A stretch of DNA of 64,000 bases, from the NCBI GenBank assembly GCA_902778535.1, contig CACYYG010000010.1, forward strand, positions 30,297-94,296, written 5' to 3'. Below the pieces are notes generated by a model. The model had not been told where the DNA came from, did no database searches, and was given only the letters and a program-made list of their open reading frames with translations. Made by a program: the position numbers and the translations under genes. Positions 57,400-64,000 of this stretch are shown here, piece after piece. Each line of letters begins with the position of its first letter. The stretch's first letter is position 1. This DNA is from an uncultured Prevotellaceae bacterium (GTDB lineage: Bacteria; Bacteroidota; Bacteroidia; Bacteroidales; Bacteroidaceae).

Positions 57400-57440
57400 T
57401 ACCAGCTTATGGCAGTATCATACGTAAAAAATGCAGACTT

Positions 57441-57611
57441 ATGTCAAATAGAGAAGTTAAGAATTTCACTCGTAAGCTGGAGACTGGTTTGAAACTGGCT
57501 GAGAGACGTATGTTGGAAGAAAAGGCGCTGCACAACGAGACTATCGTTGTCTCATCGGCAGAAGGCAGTTTCCAGTATATACCCGCTAAAGAAGTATTAG
57601 CACAATTGTAA
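57441..57611 (+). CDS. Conserved-looking 56-residue protein of unknown function
   Basis: Small, charged protein: SNREVKNFTRKLETGLKL, then AERRMLEEKALHNETIVVSS and a C-terminal GSFQYIPAKEVLAQL. It appears to be an amphipathic helix followed by a short beta/turn segment, without signal peptide or cysteines. I start it at ATG 57441 because a promoter (57366-57399) lies inside the longer open frame. I recall similar short proteins in other Bacteroidales but no function. A 13-bp hairpin follows 12 bases after the stop. Confidence 0.6.
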   Translation: MSNREVKNFTRKLETGLKLAERRMLEEKALHNETIVVSSAEGSFQYIPAKEVLAQL

Positions 57612-57622
57612 TTGATTTGTAA

Positions 57623-57670
57623 CAATAAAAGAAAAAGAAGCAAAAGGGAAAGAGCTCTTTTCTTTTATTG
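57623..57670 (+). terminator. Hairpin after the 56-residue gene
   Basis: CAATAAAAGAAAA (57623-57635) pairs perfectly with TTTTCTTTTATTG (57658-57670). The loop contains a further AGAGCTCT palindrome. The stem is A/T-rich and no long T run follows it, but its 3' arm is itself T-rich. Probable terminator or mRNA 3' end. Confidence 0.55.
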
Positions 57671-57738
57671 GCCGTCCGCAATGTCGTCAACCGACGTTCG
57701 GCGAAATGCCAGAGACCATACAGTATTAAAAACGTAAA

Positions 57739-57810
57739 GTACACATTTCGTACACATGACGTGTACTAAAAATACACACGGTGTGTATTTTTAGTACACA
57801 CGGTGTGTAC
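57739..57810. repeat. 22-bp-period palindrome array, GTACACAC family, locus 2
   Basis: GTACACATGACGTGTAC at 57750, ATACACACGGTGTGTAT at 57772 and GTACACACGGTGTGTAC at 57794, exactly 22 bp apart, joined by TAAAA and TTTTA. A degenerate GTACACATTTCG precedes at 57739. Spacer and palindrome sequences match the array at 39433, except that the central base is mostly G instead of C. Confidence 0.92.
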
Positions 57811-57962
57811 GAAAATAAAACTTCATCCCCATTTTCACATCGCAGACGGCAGCATCACTACAGCGTGGAGATTATTTTAAAAGGAAGTGGTACAGCCTCT
57901 CGTGAAATACAAAAAAAAACTAATTTTTAGAGGCTTTCTTACGTTGTATCATAGAAAATGCG

Positions 57963-57970
57963 TAATTTTG
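57963..57970 (+). promoter_or_regulatory. -7 promoter element of the FKBP cluster
   Basis: TAATTTTG followed by CAT fits TAnnTTTG, 42 bases before the first FKBP start codon. A weak GTTG lies at 57943-57946, closer than usual. Confidence 0.55.
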
Positions 57971-58011
57971 CATGAATTTTTTATCTACACATTATTAAAT
58001 AGAGAGAAAGT

Positions 58012-58623
58012 ATGGACAAATTGAGTTATGCCCTTGGACTGGGCATCGGTCAGCAGCTGGCTCAGATGGGTGCCGGTGCCGACTTGAACATCGACGATTT
58101 CGCACAGTCCATCCGCGACGTTCTGGAGGGCAACGAGCTGAAGGTGTCGCACCGCGAGGCCCAGCTCATTGTAGAGGGCTATTTCTTGCAACAGCAACAG
58201 AAGATGACCGCCGAGCGTGCCGAGAAAGGCAAGGCTGCCAAGGAGGAAGGCGAGAAATATCTGGCTGAGAATGCCAAGAAAGAGGGCGTCATCACTACAA
58301 AGAGCGGCTTGCAGTATCAGGTGCTGAAAGAAGGCAACGGCAAGCGTCCCACAGCAAAAGACAAGGTGAAGTGCCACTATGAGGGCTTCCTCATCGACGG
58401 CACCGTCTTCGACAGCAGCGTGCAGCGCGGCGAGCCCGCCGTCTTCGGCCTGCAGCAAGTCATCGCCGGCTGGACCGAGGGCCTGCAGCTGATGCAGGAG
58501 GGCGGCAAGTACCGTTTCTTCATCCCCTACCGCCTGGCATACGGTGAGGGCGGCGCAGGGCAGATGATTCCTCCCTTTGCTACGCTCATCTTCGACGTAG
58601 AGTTATTAGAAATAGTAGGATAA
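58012..58623 (+). CDS. FKBP-type peptidyl-prolyl isomerase, cytoplasmic form
   Basis: 203-residue FKBP without a signal peptide, so cytoplasmic. An N-terminal helical domain (LSYALGLGIGQQLAQMG; dimerisation part of FkpA/Mip-like proteins) is followed by the FKBP domain (about 95-203): YQVLKEGNGKRP, CHYEGFLIDGTVFDSS, VIAGWTEGLQLMQEGGKYRFFIPYRLAYG, IPPFATLIFDVELL. The aromatic and Asp residues of the FK506-binding pocket are present. It is the first of three adjacent paralogues and is the only one lacking an export signal. Confidence 0.92.
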   Translation: MDKLSYALGLGIGQQLAQMGAGADLNIDDFAQSIRDVLEGNELKVSHREAQLIVEGYFLQQQQKMTAERAEKGKAAKEEGEKYLAENAKKEGVITTKSGLQYQVLKEGNGKRPTAKDKVKCHYEGFLIDGTVFDSSVQRGEPAVFGLQQVIAGWTEGLQLMQEGGKYRFFIPYRLAYGEGGAGQMIPPFATLIFDVELLEIVG

Positions 58624-58652
58624 ACAAACCAATCAAACATAACATTAACACA

Positions 58653-59570
58653 ATGAAAAAAATCACATTCATGGCCGTCACGGCCATTGCGGCCATCACA
58701 CTGGCCTCGTGCAATCAGACCCGTCCTCCCAAGGCAGACGTTAAGACCGACATCGACTCACTGAGCTACACGCTCGGCAATCAGCTGGCCGGCCAGGTAA
58801 AAGGCAGCGGTATGCTGGAGAACAGGTATCAGTTGGATTCTACCTACTATGCAGAGTTCCTGCGTGGCGTGAACGAAGCATTCAGTGCTGGCGAAGACAA
58901 GGCCAAGGCTGCCTATTTCGTTGGCCTGCAGGTGGGTATGGACCTCAACAGCTCATATCTCTCGGAAGCAGAGAAAATCTATTTCTACGATGGCGACACC
59001 ACTCAGACGTTCTCACGCGACAACTTCCTGGCTGCTTTCTACGACGTATTCAACGGCAACAAGCCGCTTCTGAGCGAGGAATACATGGCACAGAAGAATG
59101 CTGAGTTCAATATCCTGATGCGCCAGAAGGCTCCTGCCTACGAAGAGGCCAAGCAGGCAAAAGAGATGGAAGAGAAGTACGGCGAAAACCGCAAGGCCGG
59201 CGAGAAGTTCCTGGAAGAGAACAAGAAGAAGGATGGCGTGCAGACCACCGAGAGCGGCCTGCAGTACAAGGTGCTGACCGAGGGTACGGGTCCAAAGCCC
59301 ACTGCCGAGCAGACTGTGAAGGTGGACTATGAGGGTCGCCTCATCGACGGCACCGTCTTCGACAGCAGCATCGAGCGCGGCGAGCCCCTTGAATTCCCCC
59401 TCAATGGCGTCATTAAGGGCTGGACCGAGGCTCTCAGCATGATGCCTGTAGGCTCCGAATGGGAAATCTACGTGCCCCAGGAGCTGGCCTACGGCAGTCG
59501 TGAAATGGGCAAGATTCAACCTTTCTCCGCACTTATCTTCAAGGTCAAACTTCTTGACATTGTCAAATAG
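58653..59570 (+). CDS. FKBP-type peptidyl-prolyl isomerase lipoprotein
   Basis: 305-residue FKBP with a lipobox (ITLASC, Cys20 region), so an envelope lipoprotein. The N-terminal helical domain (SLSYTLGNQLAGQVKG...) is longer than in its neighbour, followed by a linker helix (EEAKQAKEMEEKYGENRKAGEKF) and an FKBP domain (VDYEGRLIDGTVFDSS, VIKGWTEALSMMPVGSEWEIYVPQELAYG). It starts 29 bases after the first paralogue and ends six bases before the third, so one operon is likely. Confidence 0.92.
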   Translation: MKKITFMAVTAIAAITLASCNQTRPPKADVKTDIDSLSYTLGNQLAGQVKGSGMLENRYQLDSTYYAEFLRGVNEAFSAGEDKAKAAYFVGLQVGMDLNSSYLSEAEKIYFYDGDTTQTFSRDNFLAAFYDVFNGNKPLLSEEYMAQKNAEFNILMRQKAPAYEEAKQAKEMEEKYGENRKAGEKFLEENKKKDGVQTTESGLQYKVLTEGTGPKPTAEQTVKVDYEGRLIDGTVFDSSIERGEPLEFPLNGVIKGWTEALSMMPVGSEWEIYVPQELAYGSREMGKIQPFSALIFKVKLLDIVK

Positions 59571-59576
59571 TCAAAC

Positions 59577-60479
59577 ATGAAGAAAACACTTACCGTTGCA
59601 CTCGCCATTCTTGTGGCGAGTGCTTCCTTTACTACCGTCAGCGCCGGCAAGAAGAAAAAGAAGGAGCAGCAGAAACCCGCAGTGGAGGCTCCCGTTCCCG
59701 TGACGCTCGCCAGCAGCAGCGACACGCTGAGCTATGCCGCAGGAATGATGATGACCAACGGCCTCATACCCTACCTGCAGCAGCAGTTCAAGGTAGACAC
59801 CGCCTATATGGCCGACTTCATCCGTGGCTTCAACGAAACCGTGCTCGGCGGTGACAGTCCCGCCGAGGTTGCCCTCCGGGCCGGACGCCAGATAGGACAG
59901 CAGCTGAAGAGCGACATGATTACGCGTATGAAGCGTGAGTTTTCCGACACACCCGACAGCATCATCGAGCCACTGCTCTTCCGCGGATTCACCGACGCAC
60001 TGCTGGCCGACACTACCGTGATGCAGGTTGAGGCTGCCGAAAACACCTTCAAGGTGAAACAACAGCACAACAGCGAGGTGCGCATCGAGCGCCTGTCGAA
60101 GCCCGGACGCGACTTCCTGACCGAGAACGCCACGAAAGAAGGCGTCATCACCACGCCCAGCGGCTTGCAATACAAGGTACTGGTGAAGGGTGAAGGCGAA
60201 GTGCCGCAAGCCACTGACAAGGTGAAGGTGAACTACGAGGGTCGCCTCATCGACGGCACCGTCTTCGATGCCTCGTCGAAACACGGCAACGAGCCTGCCA
60301 CCTTCCAGGCCAATCAGGTCATTCGAGGCTGGACCGAGGCACTCACCATGATGCCCGTCGGCTCGAAGTGGCAGCTCTACATCCCGCAGGAGCTGGCCTA
60401 CGGCGACCGTCAGGCCGGCAACATTCCACCCTACTCTACGCTTATCTTCGACGTGGAGCTGGTAAGCATAGAGAAGTAA
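59577..60479 (+). CDS. FKBP-type peptidyl-prolyl isomerase, periplasmic form
   Basis: 300-residue FKBP with a cleavable-looking signal peptide (KKTLTVALAILVASASFTTVSA) and no lipobox, so probably soluble in the periplasm. It shares the helical N-domain (TLSYAAGMMMTNGLIPYLQQ) and the FKBP domain (VNYEGRLIDGTVFDAS, VIRGWTEALTMMPVGSKWQLYIPQELAYG). Such proteins act as chaperone-isomerases for exported and outer-membrane proteins. Last of the three-gene FKBP cluster. Confidence 0.92.
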   Translation: MKKTLTVALAILVASASFTTVSAGKKKKKEQQKPAVEAPVPVTLASSSDTLSYAAGMMMTNGLIPYLQQQFKVDTAYMADFIRGFNETVLGGDSPAEVALRAGRQIGQQLKSDMITRMKREFSDTPDSIIEPLLFRGFTDALLADTTVMQVEAAENTFKVKQQHNSEVRIERLSKPGRDFLTENATKEGVITTPSGLQYKVLVKGEGEVPQATDKVKVNYEGRLIDGTVFDASSKHGNEPATFQANQVIRGWTEALTMMPVGSKWQLYIPQELAYGDRQAGNIPPYSTLIFDVELVSIEK

Positions 60480-60494
60480 TTCATACCCGCAGAT

Positions 60495-60536
60495 AACAAT
60501 TTGCGCATGTTTTGAGAAAAATATGTGCAAATTGTT
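60495..60536. promoter_or_regulatory. Inverted repeat upstream of the Lrp-family gene
   Basis: AACAATTTGCGCAT (60495-60508) and ATGTGCAAATTGTT (60523-60536) match at 13 of 14 positions across a 14-base spacer. The right arm overlaps the presumed -33 element of the next gene. It may be an operator for the Lrp-type regulator, or a weak terminator of the FKBP operon. Confidence 0.55.
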
Positions 60537-60565
60537 GTTTATATCGTTCTTTTTGCTTACTTTTG
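60534..60565 (+). promoter_or_regulatory. Promoter of the Lrp-amidotransferase-M28 operon
   Basis: GTTG (60534-60537), 20 bp, TACTTTTG (60558-60565). The -7 element is a full match and the -33 differs by one base. The leader is about 25 bases. Confidence 0.65.
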
Positions 60566-60595
60566 CTGACAAATTGACAAACGTTTCAGCAAAAA

Positions 60596-61072
60596 ATGGA
60601 AAAAATAGACAATCTCGACAAGAAAATCCTGAACATTCTCTCGAAGAATGCGCGTATCCCATTCAAGGACGTAGCCGCTGAGTGCGGCGTATCGCGAGCA
60701 GCCATTCACCAGCGCGTGCAGCGACTCATCGAAGGCGAAGTCATCACCGGCAGCGGCTTCGACGTCAATCCCAAGTCCTTAGGCTATCGCACATGCACCT
60801 ATGTGGGCATCACGCTGGAGCGCGGCTCGATGTACAAGGAGGTGGTGAAACGCTTAGAGCACATCCCCGAGGTGGTGGAGTGCCACTTCACCACTGGCCC
60901 CTACACCATGATGGTGAAGCTCTATGCCCGCGACAACGAGCAGCTGATGAATCTGCTCAACGGTCAGTTGCAGGAGATTCCCGGCGTAGTGGCCACCGAG
61001 ACGCTCATCTCTCTGGAGCAGAGCATCAAGCGCGAGATTCCCGTTCACTTCAAGGAGGCAGAAGAGGCATGA
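60596..61072 (+). CDS. Lrp/AsnC family transcriptional regulator
   Basis: 158-residue regulator with an N-terminal winged helix-turn-helix (LDKKILNILSKNARIPFKDVAAECGVSRAAIHQRVQRL) and a C-terminal RAM/ligand-binding domain (VGITLERGSMYKEVVKRLEHIPEVVECHFTTGPYTMMVKLYARD). Family members usually respond to amino acids. Its TGA overlaps the start of the amidotransferase-dipeptidase gene, so it may control peptide or amino-acid breakdown by the two enzymes downstream. An inverted repeat upstream could be its own operator. Confidence 0.93.
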   Translation: MEKIDNLDKKILNILSKNARIPFKDVAAECGVSRAAIHQRVQRLIEGEVITGSGFDVNPKSLGYRTCTYVGITLERGSMYKEVVKRLEHIPEVVECHFTTGPYTMMVKLYARDNEQLMNLLNGQLQEIPGVVATETLISLEQSIKREIPVHFKEAEEA

Positions 61073-62793
61073 ACCGTTTCGACCTTCAACAACAGACGGA
61101 ACGCTGCTACGACGGATTCCCAGCCGACGAGCGGCCCGTCATCGGCATCACGGCCAACTACGGTGAGCAGACAGCTAAGCTGGCCGAAGGCTACTACAAA
61201 CAAGTAGTGGCGGCGGGCGGCATACCGCTTATCATTCCTCCTCTCACCTCTCACCCCTCACTACTCACCACTCTCAATCGCATCGACGCCCTGCTGCTTA
61301 CGGGCGGCGCCGACATCAACCCGCTCTTTCAGGGCGAACAGCCGCAGCCGCAGCTTGGCGGCATCAACGACGAGCGCGACCTGCCTGAGCTGCTCATCAC
61401 CCGACTGGCCTACAACCGCCAGCTGCCCATTCTCGGCATCTGTCGCGGCATCCAAACGATGGCGATGGCCTTAGGCGGCAAGGTGGCACAGGATATTGGC
61501 ACAAAAACCATCAAACACTCGCAGGATGCCGACCGCCACGTGCCCACCCACACCATCGACATCCTTCCCGACACATTATTGCACGCCATCTTCACACAAG
61601 GCGACACCGCTGCTGTCACCATCGCCGTCAACTCCTTCCACCACCAGGCCGTGCTTGAGCCTGGCCCGCACTTCCGCGTCAGCGCCACAGCACCTGACGG
61701 CATCATCGAAGCCATCGAGAGTACGGAGCACAAGCCCATGCTGGGCGTGCAGTGGCATCCCGAGTGTATGCGTGAAGACGGTCTGCCGCTGTTCAGCTGG
61801 CTCGTAGACGAGGCTCGCCTCTATCGCAAGACACAGCGTCTGCACGACCGCATCCTCACGCTCGACACCCACTGCGACACGCCGATGTTCTTTCCGCAGG
61901 GCATCAATTTCGCCACACGCGACAGCCGCATCCTCGTCGACCTGCCGAAGATGAACGAGGGACGTCTCGACGCTACCATCATGGTGGCCTACATCCCGCA
62001 GAAGATGGAAGAGTCGGCCTACACCTACGCCAACAGCATTTTTGACAAGATAGAGACCATCGTCAGCGACAATGCCGCCCGTCTGGCCCTTGCCCGCACA
62101 CCCGACGAGCTGTGGCAGAACAAACTGGCAGGCAAGAAGAGCATCATGCTGGGCATCGAGAACGGCAAGGCCCTGGAGGGCAAGCTGAGCAATGTGCAGC
62201 ACTTCGCCCAGCGCGGCATCGTCTACATCACACTCTGCCACAACGGCGACAACGACATCTGCGACTCTGCCAAGGGAATGATGACCTTTGGCGGCGTCAG
62301 TTCCTTCGGCGTAGATGTGATTAAAGAGATGAACCGCCTCGGACTGATGGTTGACCTGAGCCACGCCCACGAGAAGAGCTTTTATGACGCACTCGACATC
62401 TCGAAGACACCCATCGTATGCAGCCACTCGTCGTGTCGCGCCCTTTGCGACCATCCGCGCAACCTCACCGATGACCAGATGCGCGCCTTGGCAAAGAAAG
62501 GCGGCGTCTGCCAGATTACAGTCTACCCAGGCTTTCTCCGTACCGACAGCCAGGCCACCATTATCGATGTGATGGCCCACCTCGACCATGCCATCAACGT
62601 GATGGGCATCGACCATGTGGGCCTTGGCACCGACTTCGACGGCGACGGCGGCGTGCCTGGACTGGCCGACGCCAGCGAACTCTCGCTCTTCACACGTCAG
62701 CTGCTGCAGCGCCGATATAGTGATGACGACACCCAGAAGATTTGGGGAGGCAACTTCCTCAGAGTAATGAAACAAGTTCAAGAACAGAGATGA
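61069..62793 (+). CDS. Fused class I glutamine amidotransferase-like hydrolase and M19 dipeptidase
   Basis: 574-residue fusion of two enzymes. Residues about 22-245 resemble PuuD-type gamma-glutamyl hydrolases (PVIGITANY, LLTGGADINP) with triad Cys125 (ILGICRGIQ), His230 and Glu232 (VQWHPE). Residues about 258-574 are an M19 renal-type dipeptidase: LDTHCDTPM (His268, Asp270), GIENGKAL, LCHNGDND, DLSHAHEKSF, CSHSSCRAL, GTDFDGDGG, ending NFLRVMKQ. There is no signal peptide. Together they could cleave gamma-glutamyl bonds and the resulting dipeptides. Residues about 58-69 (PLTSHPSLLTTL) come from a heptamer repeat. The start overlaps the Lrp stop, and the end overlaps the M28 start. Confidence 0.9.
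   Translation: MNRFDLQQQTERCYDGFPADERPVIGITANYGEQTAKLAEGYYKQVVAAGGIPLIIPPLTSHPSLLTTLNRIDALLLTGGADINPLFQGEQPQPQLGGINDERDLPELLITRLAYNRQLPILGICRGIQTMAMALGGKVAQDIGTKTIKHSQDADRHVPTHTIDILPDTLLHAIFTQGDTAAVTIAVNSFHHQAVLEPGPHFRVSATAPDGIIEAIESTEHKPMLGVQWHPECMREDGLPLFSWLVDEARLYRKTQRLHDRILTLDTHCDTPMFFPQGINFATRDSRILVDLPKMNEGRLDATIMVAYIPQKMEESAYTYANSIFDKIETIVSDNAARLALARTPDELWQNKLAGKKSIMLGIENGKALEGKLSNVQHFAQRGIVYITLCHNGDNDICDSAKGMMTFGGVSSFGVDVIKEMNRLGLMVDLSHAHEKSFYDALDISKTPIVCSHSSCRALCDHPRNLTDDQMRALAKKGGVCQITVYPGFLRTDSQATIIDVMAHLDHAINVMGIDHVGLGTDFDGDGGVPGLADASELSLFTRQLLQRRYSDDDTQKIWGGNFLRVMKQVQEQR
61241..61275. repeat. Heptamer repeat inside the amidotransferase domain
   Basis: Units CTCTCAC, CTCTCAC, CCCTCAC, TACTCAC and CACTCTC lie in 7-base phase. 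They encode a loop between IPLIIPP and LNRIDALLLTGG and keep the frame. Confidence 0.8.
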
Positions 62794-63758
62794 ATAAACT
62801 GATTACATTGATCATAGCTGTCACGACGGTTGCTGGCTGCGGCGGCCCAAAAGCAAACAACCAGACATCTGCCATAGAGACACAGCAGGCGGCTCCTGTG
62901 GCCGTCAGTTTCAATGCCGACTCGGCCTATGCCTTCTGCCAGGCACAGTGCGACTTCGGGCCGCGCACCATGAACAGCGAGGCCCACGAGCAGTGCGGAC
63001 AGTGGATAGCCCGTAAGTTTCAGGACTACGGCTTGCAGGTAACGGAGCAGCGCACCACTGTCAAAGGCTTCGACGGCACGCCGCTCTTGGCCAACAACAT
63101 CATTGCCAGCTATAAGCCTGAACTCACCGACCGCATCCTCATCTGCGCCCACTGGGACAGCCGTCCCTGGGCCGACAACGACCCCGACGAATCCAAGCAC
63201 AAGGAGCCGGTGATGGCCGCCAACGACGGCGCCAGTGGCGTTGCCGTCATGCTCGAGATAGCCAGACTGTTGGGCGACTCAACACTCAACGTGGGCGTCG
63301 ACTTCATCTGCTTCGATGCTGAGGACTGGGGCGACCACGGCGACGGCGACTCCTGGTGTCTCGGCTCGCAGTACTGGGCACGCAATCCGCACAAGCCCAA
63401 CTACAAGGCACGCTTCGGCATCCTGCTCGACATGGTGGGCGGACAGCAGGCCCGCTTCTATCGCGAATACTATTCCATAAGATACGCCAATTCAGTGATT
63501 GACCGTGTGTGGCGTGCAGCAGCCACAGCAGGCTACAGCGGCTATTTCATTCAGGAAGAGAACGGCGCCATCACCGACGACCACCTGCCTGTGAATGAAG
63601 TGGCCCATATTCCCTGTATCGACATCATTCCCTACTATCCCAACAGCGACAGCTCTTTCGGTCCCACCTGGCACACCGTCAGCGACGACATGCAGCACAT
63701 CGACAAGAACACGCTCAAGGCCGTTGGCCAGACCCTCGTGCAGGTCATCTGGGAATGA
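62790..63758 (+). CDS. M28 family zinc peptidase / glutaminyl-cyclase-like lipoprotein
   Basis: 322-residue lipoprotein (lipobox TVAGC, about Cys17) of the M28 fold. Zinc-ligand regions are AHWDSRPWADND, NDGASGVAVMLE and CFDAEDWGDHGDGD, followed by ILLDMVGGQ and the late DDHLPVNEVAHIPCIDII. The arrangement is close to bacterial glutaminyl-peptide cyclotransferases, which form N-terminal pyroglutamate, but plain aminopeptidase activity is also possible. The start overlaps the previous stop by ATGA. It is the last gene of the Lrp operon. Confidence 0.88.
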   Translation: MNKLITLIIAVTTVAGCGGPKANNQTSAIETQQAAPVAVSFNADSAYAFCQAQCDFGPRTMNSEAHEQCGQWIARKFQDYGLQVTEQRTTVKGFDGTPLLANNIIASYKPELTDRILICAHWDSRPWADNDPDESKHKEPVMAANDGASGVAVMLEIARLLGDSTLNVGVDFICFDAEDWGDHGDGDSWCLGSQYWARNPHKPNYKARFGILLDMVGGQQARFYREYYSIRYANSVIDRVWRAAATAGYSGYFIQEENGAITDDHLPVNEVAHIPCIDIIPYYPNSDSSFGPTWHTVSDDMQHIDKNTLKAVGQTLVQVIWE

Positions 63759-63800
63759 GAGAGCATCTTTTTCGCTGCTGAAAACACTTGACTCAAAAAC

Positions 63801-63863
63801 AGTAACCACGCGGGTTACTGTCAGTAACCACGGTGGTTACTGTTAGTAACCCACGTGGTTACT
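63801..63863. repeat. 22-bp-period palindrome array, AGTAACC family
   Basis: AGTAACCACGCGGGTTACT at 63801, AGTAACCACGGTGGTTACT at 63823 and AGTAACCCACGTGGTTACT at 63845, exactly 22 bp apart with spacers GTC and GTT. Arms are 7 to 9 bp. The array starts 43 bp after the M28 stop codon. Confidence 0.92.
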
Positions 63864-63907
63864 AAAATGGCACACATGCAAAAAAGAGAGGGTGTCAGAA
63901 TATGAAG

Positions 63908-64000
63908 TGAACCCCAGAAGTTGGACAGAATACTTCTGGGGTTCATTATGTATACACATCACAGTTTAGAAGAAAAGAAAGAAATCATCCGCTTGCATGA
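63908..64000 (+). mobile_element. Left end of an IS3-type insertion sequence (partial)
   Basis: The terminal sequence beginning TGAACCCCAGAAGTTGGACA has the form of IS3-family inverted-repeat ends, and a transposase reading frame begins at 63948. The exact outer end is uncertain and could lie a few bases earlier. A 12-bp stem (63909-63920 with 63933-63944) sits at the very end. The rest of the element lies beyond the window. Confidence 0.7.
63948..64000 (+). CDS. IS3-type transposase OrfA, N-terminal fragment
   Basis: Only about 17 codons are in the window: MYTHHSLEEKKEIIRLH, the typical start of the helix-turn-helix OrfA protein of IS3/IS150-group elements. The ATG lies three bases after a 12-bp hairpin that could block translation of read-through transcripts. 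Truncated by the window edge, so integrity is unknown. Confidence 0.65.
   Translation, partial: MYTHHSLEEKKEIIRLH

Larger units (their letters stand above)
57612..58011. other. 400-bp intergenic region
   Basis: Contains a hairpin after the 56-residue gene (57623-57670), the second GTACACAC palindrome array (57739-57810) and the -7 element of the FKBP genes (57963-57970). Nothing coding is seen. Confidence 0.7.

Overview
This window looks like a chromosome segment of a Prevotella-like member of the Bacteroidota. The support is: promoters of the Bacteroidota type (TTTG, about 19-20 bp, then TAnnTTTG); a gldH gliding/secretion lipoprotein; several outer-membrane proteins with carboxypeptidase-regulatory-like N-termini; FAS1 lipoproteins; GH106 and GH2 enzymes; and tight housekeeping clusters coupled by ATGA stop/start overlaps. 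I see no rRNA, tRNA or CRISPR array.

Layout. 0-7 kb (minus): a four-module fasciclin lipoprotein and a 1274-residue secreted multi-module protein. 7.7-12 kb (plus): a U32 peptidase, a small membrane zinc-finger protein, then sufE-ruvB-coaD-ybeY. 12-15 kb: acpP-fabF-rnc. 15-27 kb: a carbohydrate cluster (two GH2, GH106, a SASA acetylesterase, a GH141-like beta-helix protein) resembling parts of rhamnogalacturonan degradation loci. 27-29.5 kb: MATE exporter and BaiN-like flavoprotein. 30-38 kb: S41 protease, outer-membrane barrel, holB, DUF3857, ricT, gldH. 38-40.7 kb: a surface protein, a PH-domain protein and luxS. 40.7-47.4 kb (minus): an apparent five-gene operon (RNA methyltransferase, S9 peptidase, hotdog thioesterase, Mrp, phenylacetate-CoA ligase). 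48-52.6 kb: divergent IspD/TarI cytidylyltransferase and CDP-alcohol phosphatidyltransferase, then a DUF5686 protein. 52.7-57.3 kb: a LacI regulator translationally coupled to a transmembrane Ser/Thr kinase with an RsiV-like outer domain, then ettA. 57.4-63.8 kb: a 56-residue protein, three tandem FKBPs aimed at different compartments, an Lrp regulator, a fused glutamine amidotransferase-M19 dipeptidase, and an M28 lipoprotein. The end of the window enters an IS3-type element.

The most unusual content is repetitive and mostly non-coding. (1) Five intergenic arrays of short palindromes or related units have a rigid 21-22 bp period but mostly different sequences. (2) A degenerate 420-450 bp intergenic element occurs twice in inverted orientation. 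(3) GC-rich hairpin elements occur between genes and in frame inside genes (U32 peptidase twice, MATE exporter). (4) Heptanucleotide tandem repeats sit inside or at the edge of six coding regions, and a further one forms a 31-bp RNA stem over the fabF start, just upstream of the gene for RNase III. Together these suggest a genome in which small repeat families repeatedly enter genes and leader regions without destroying the frame.
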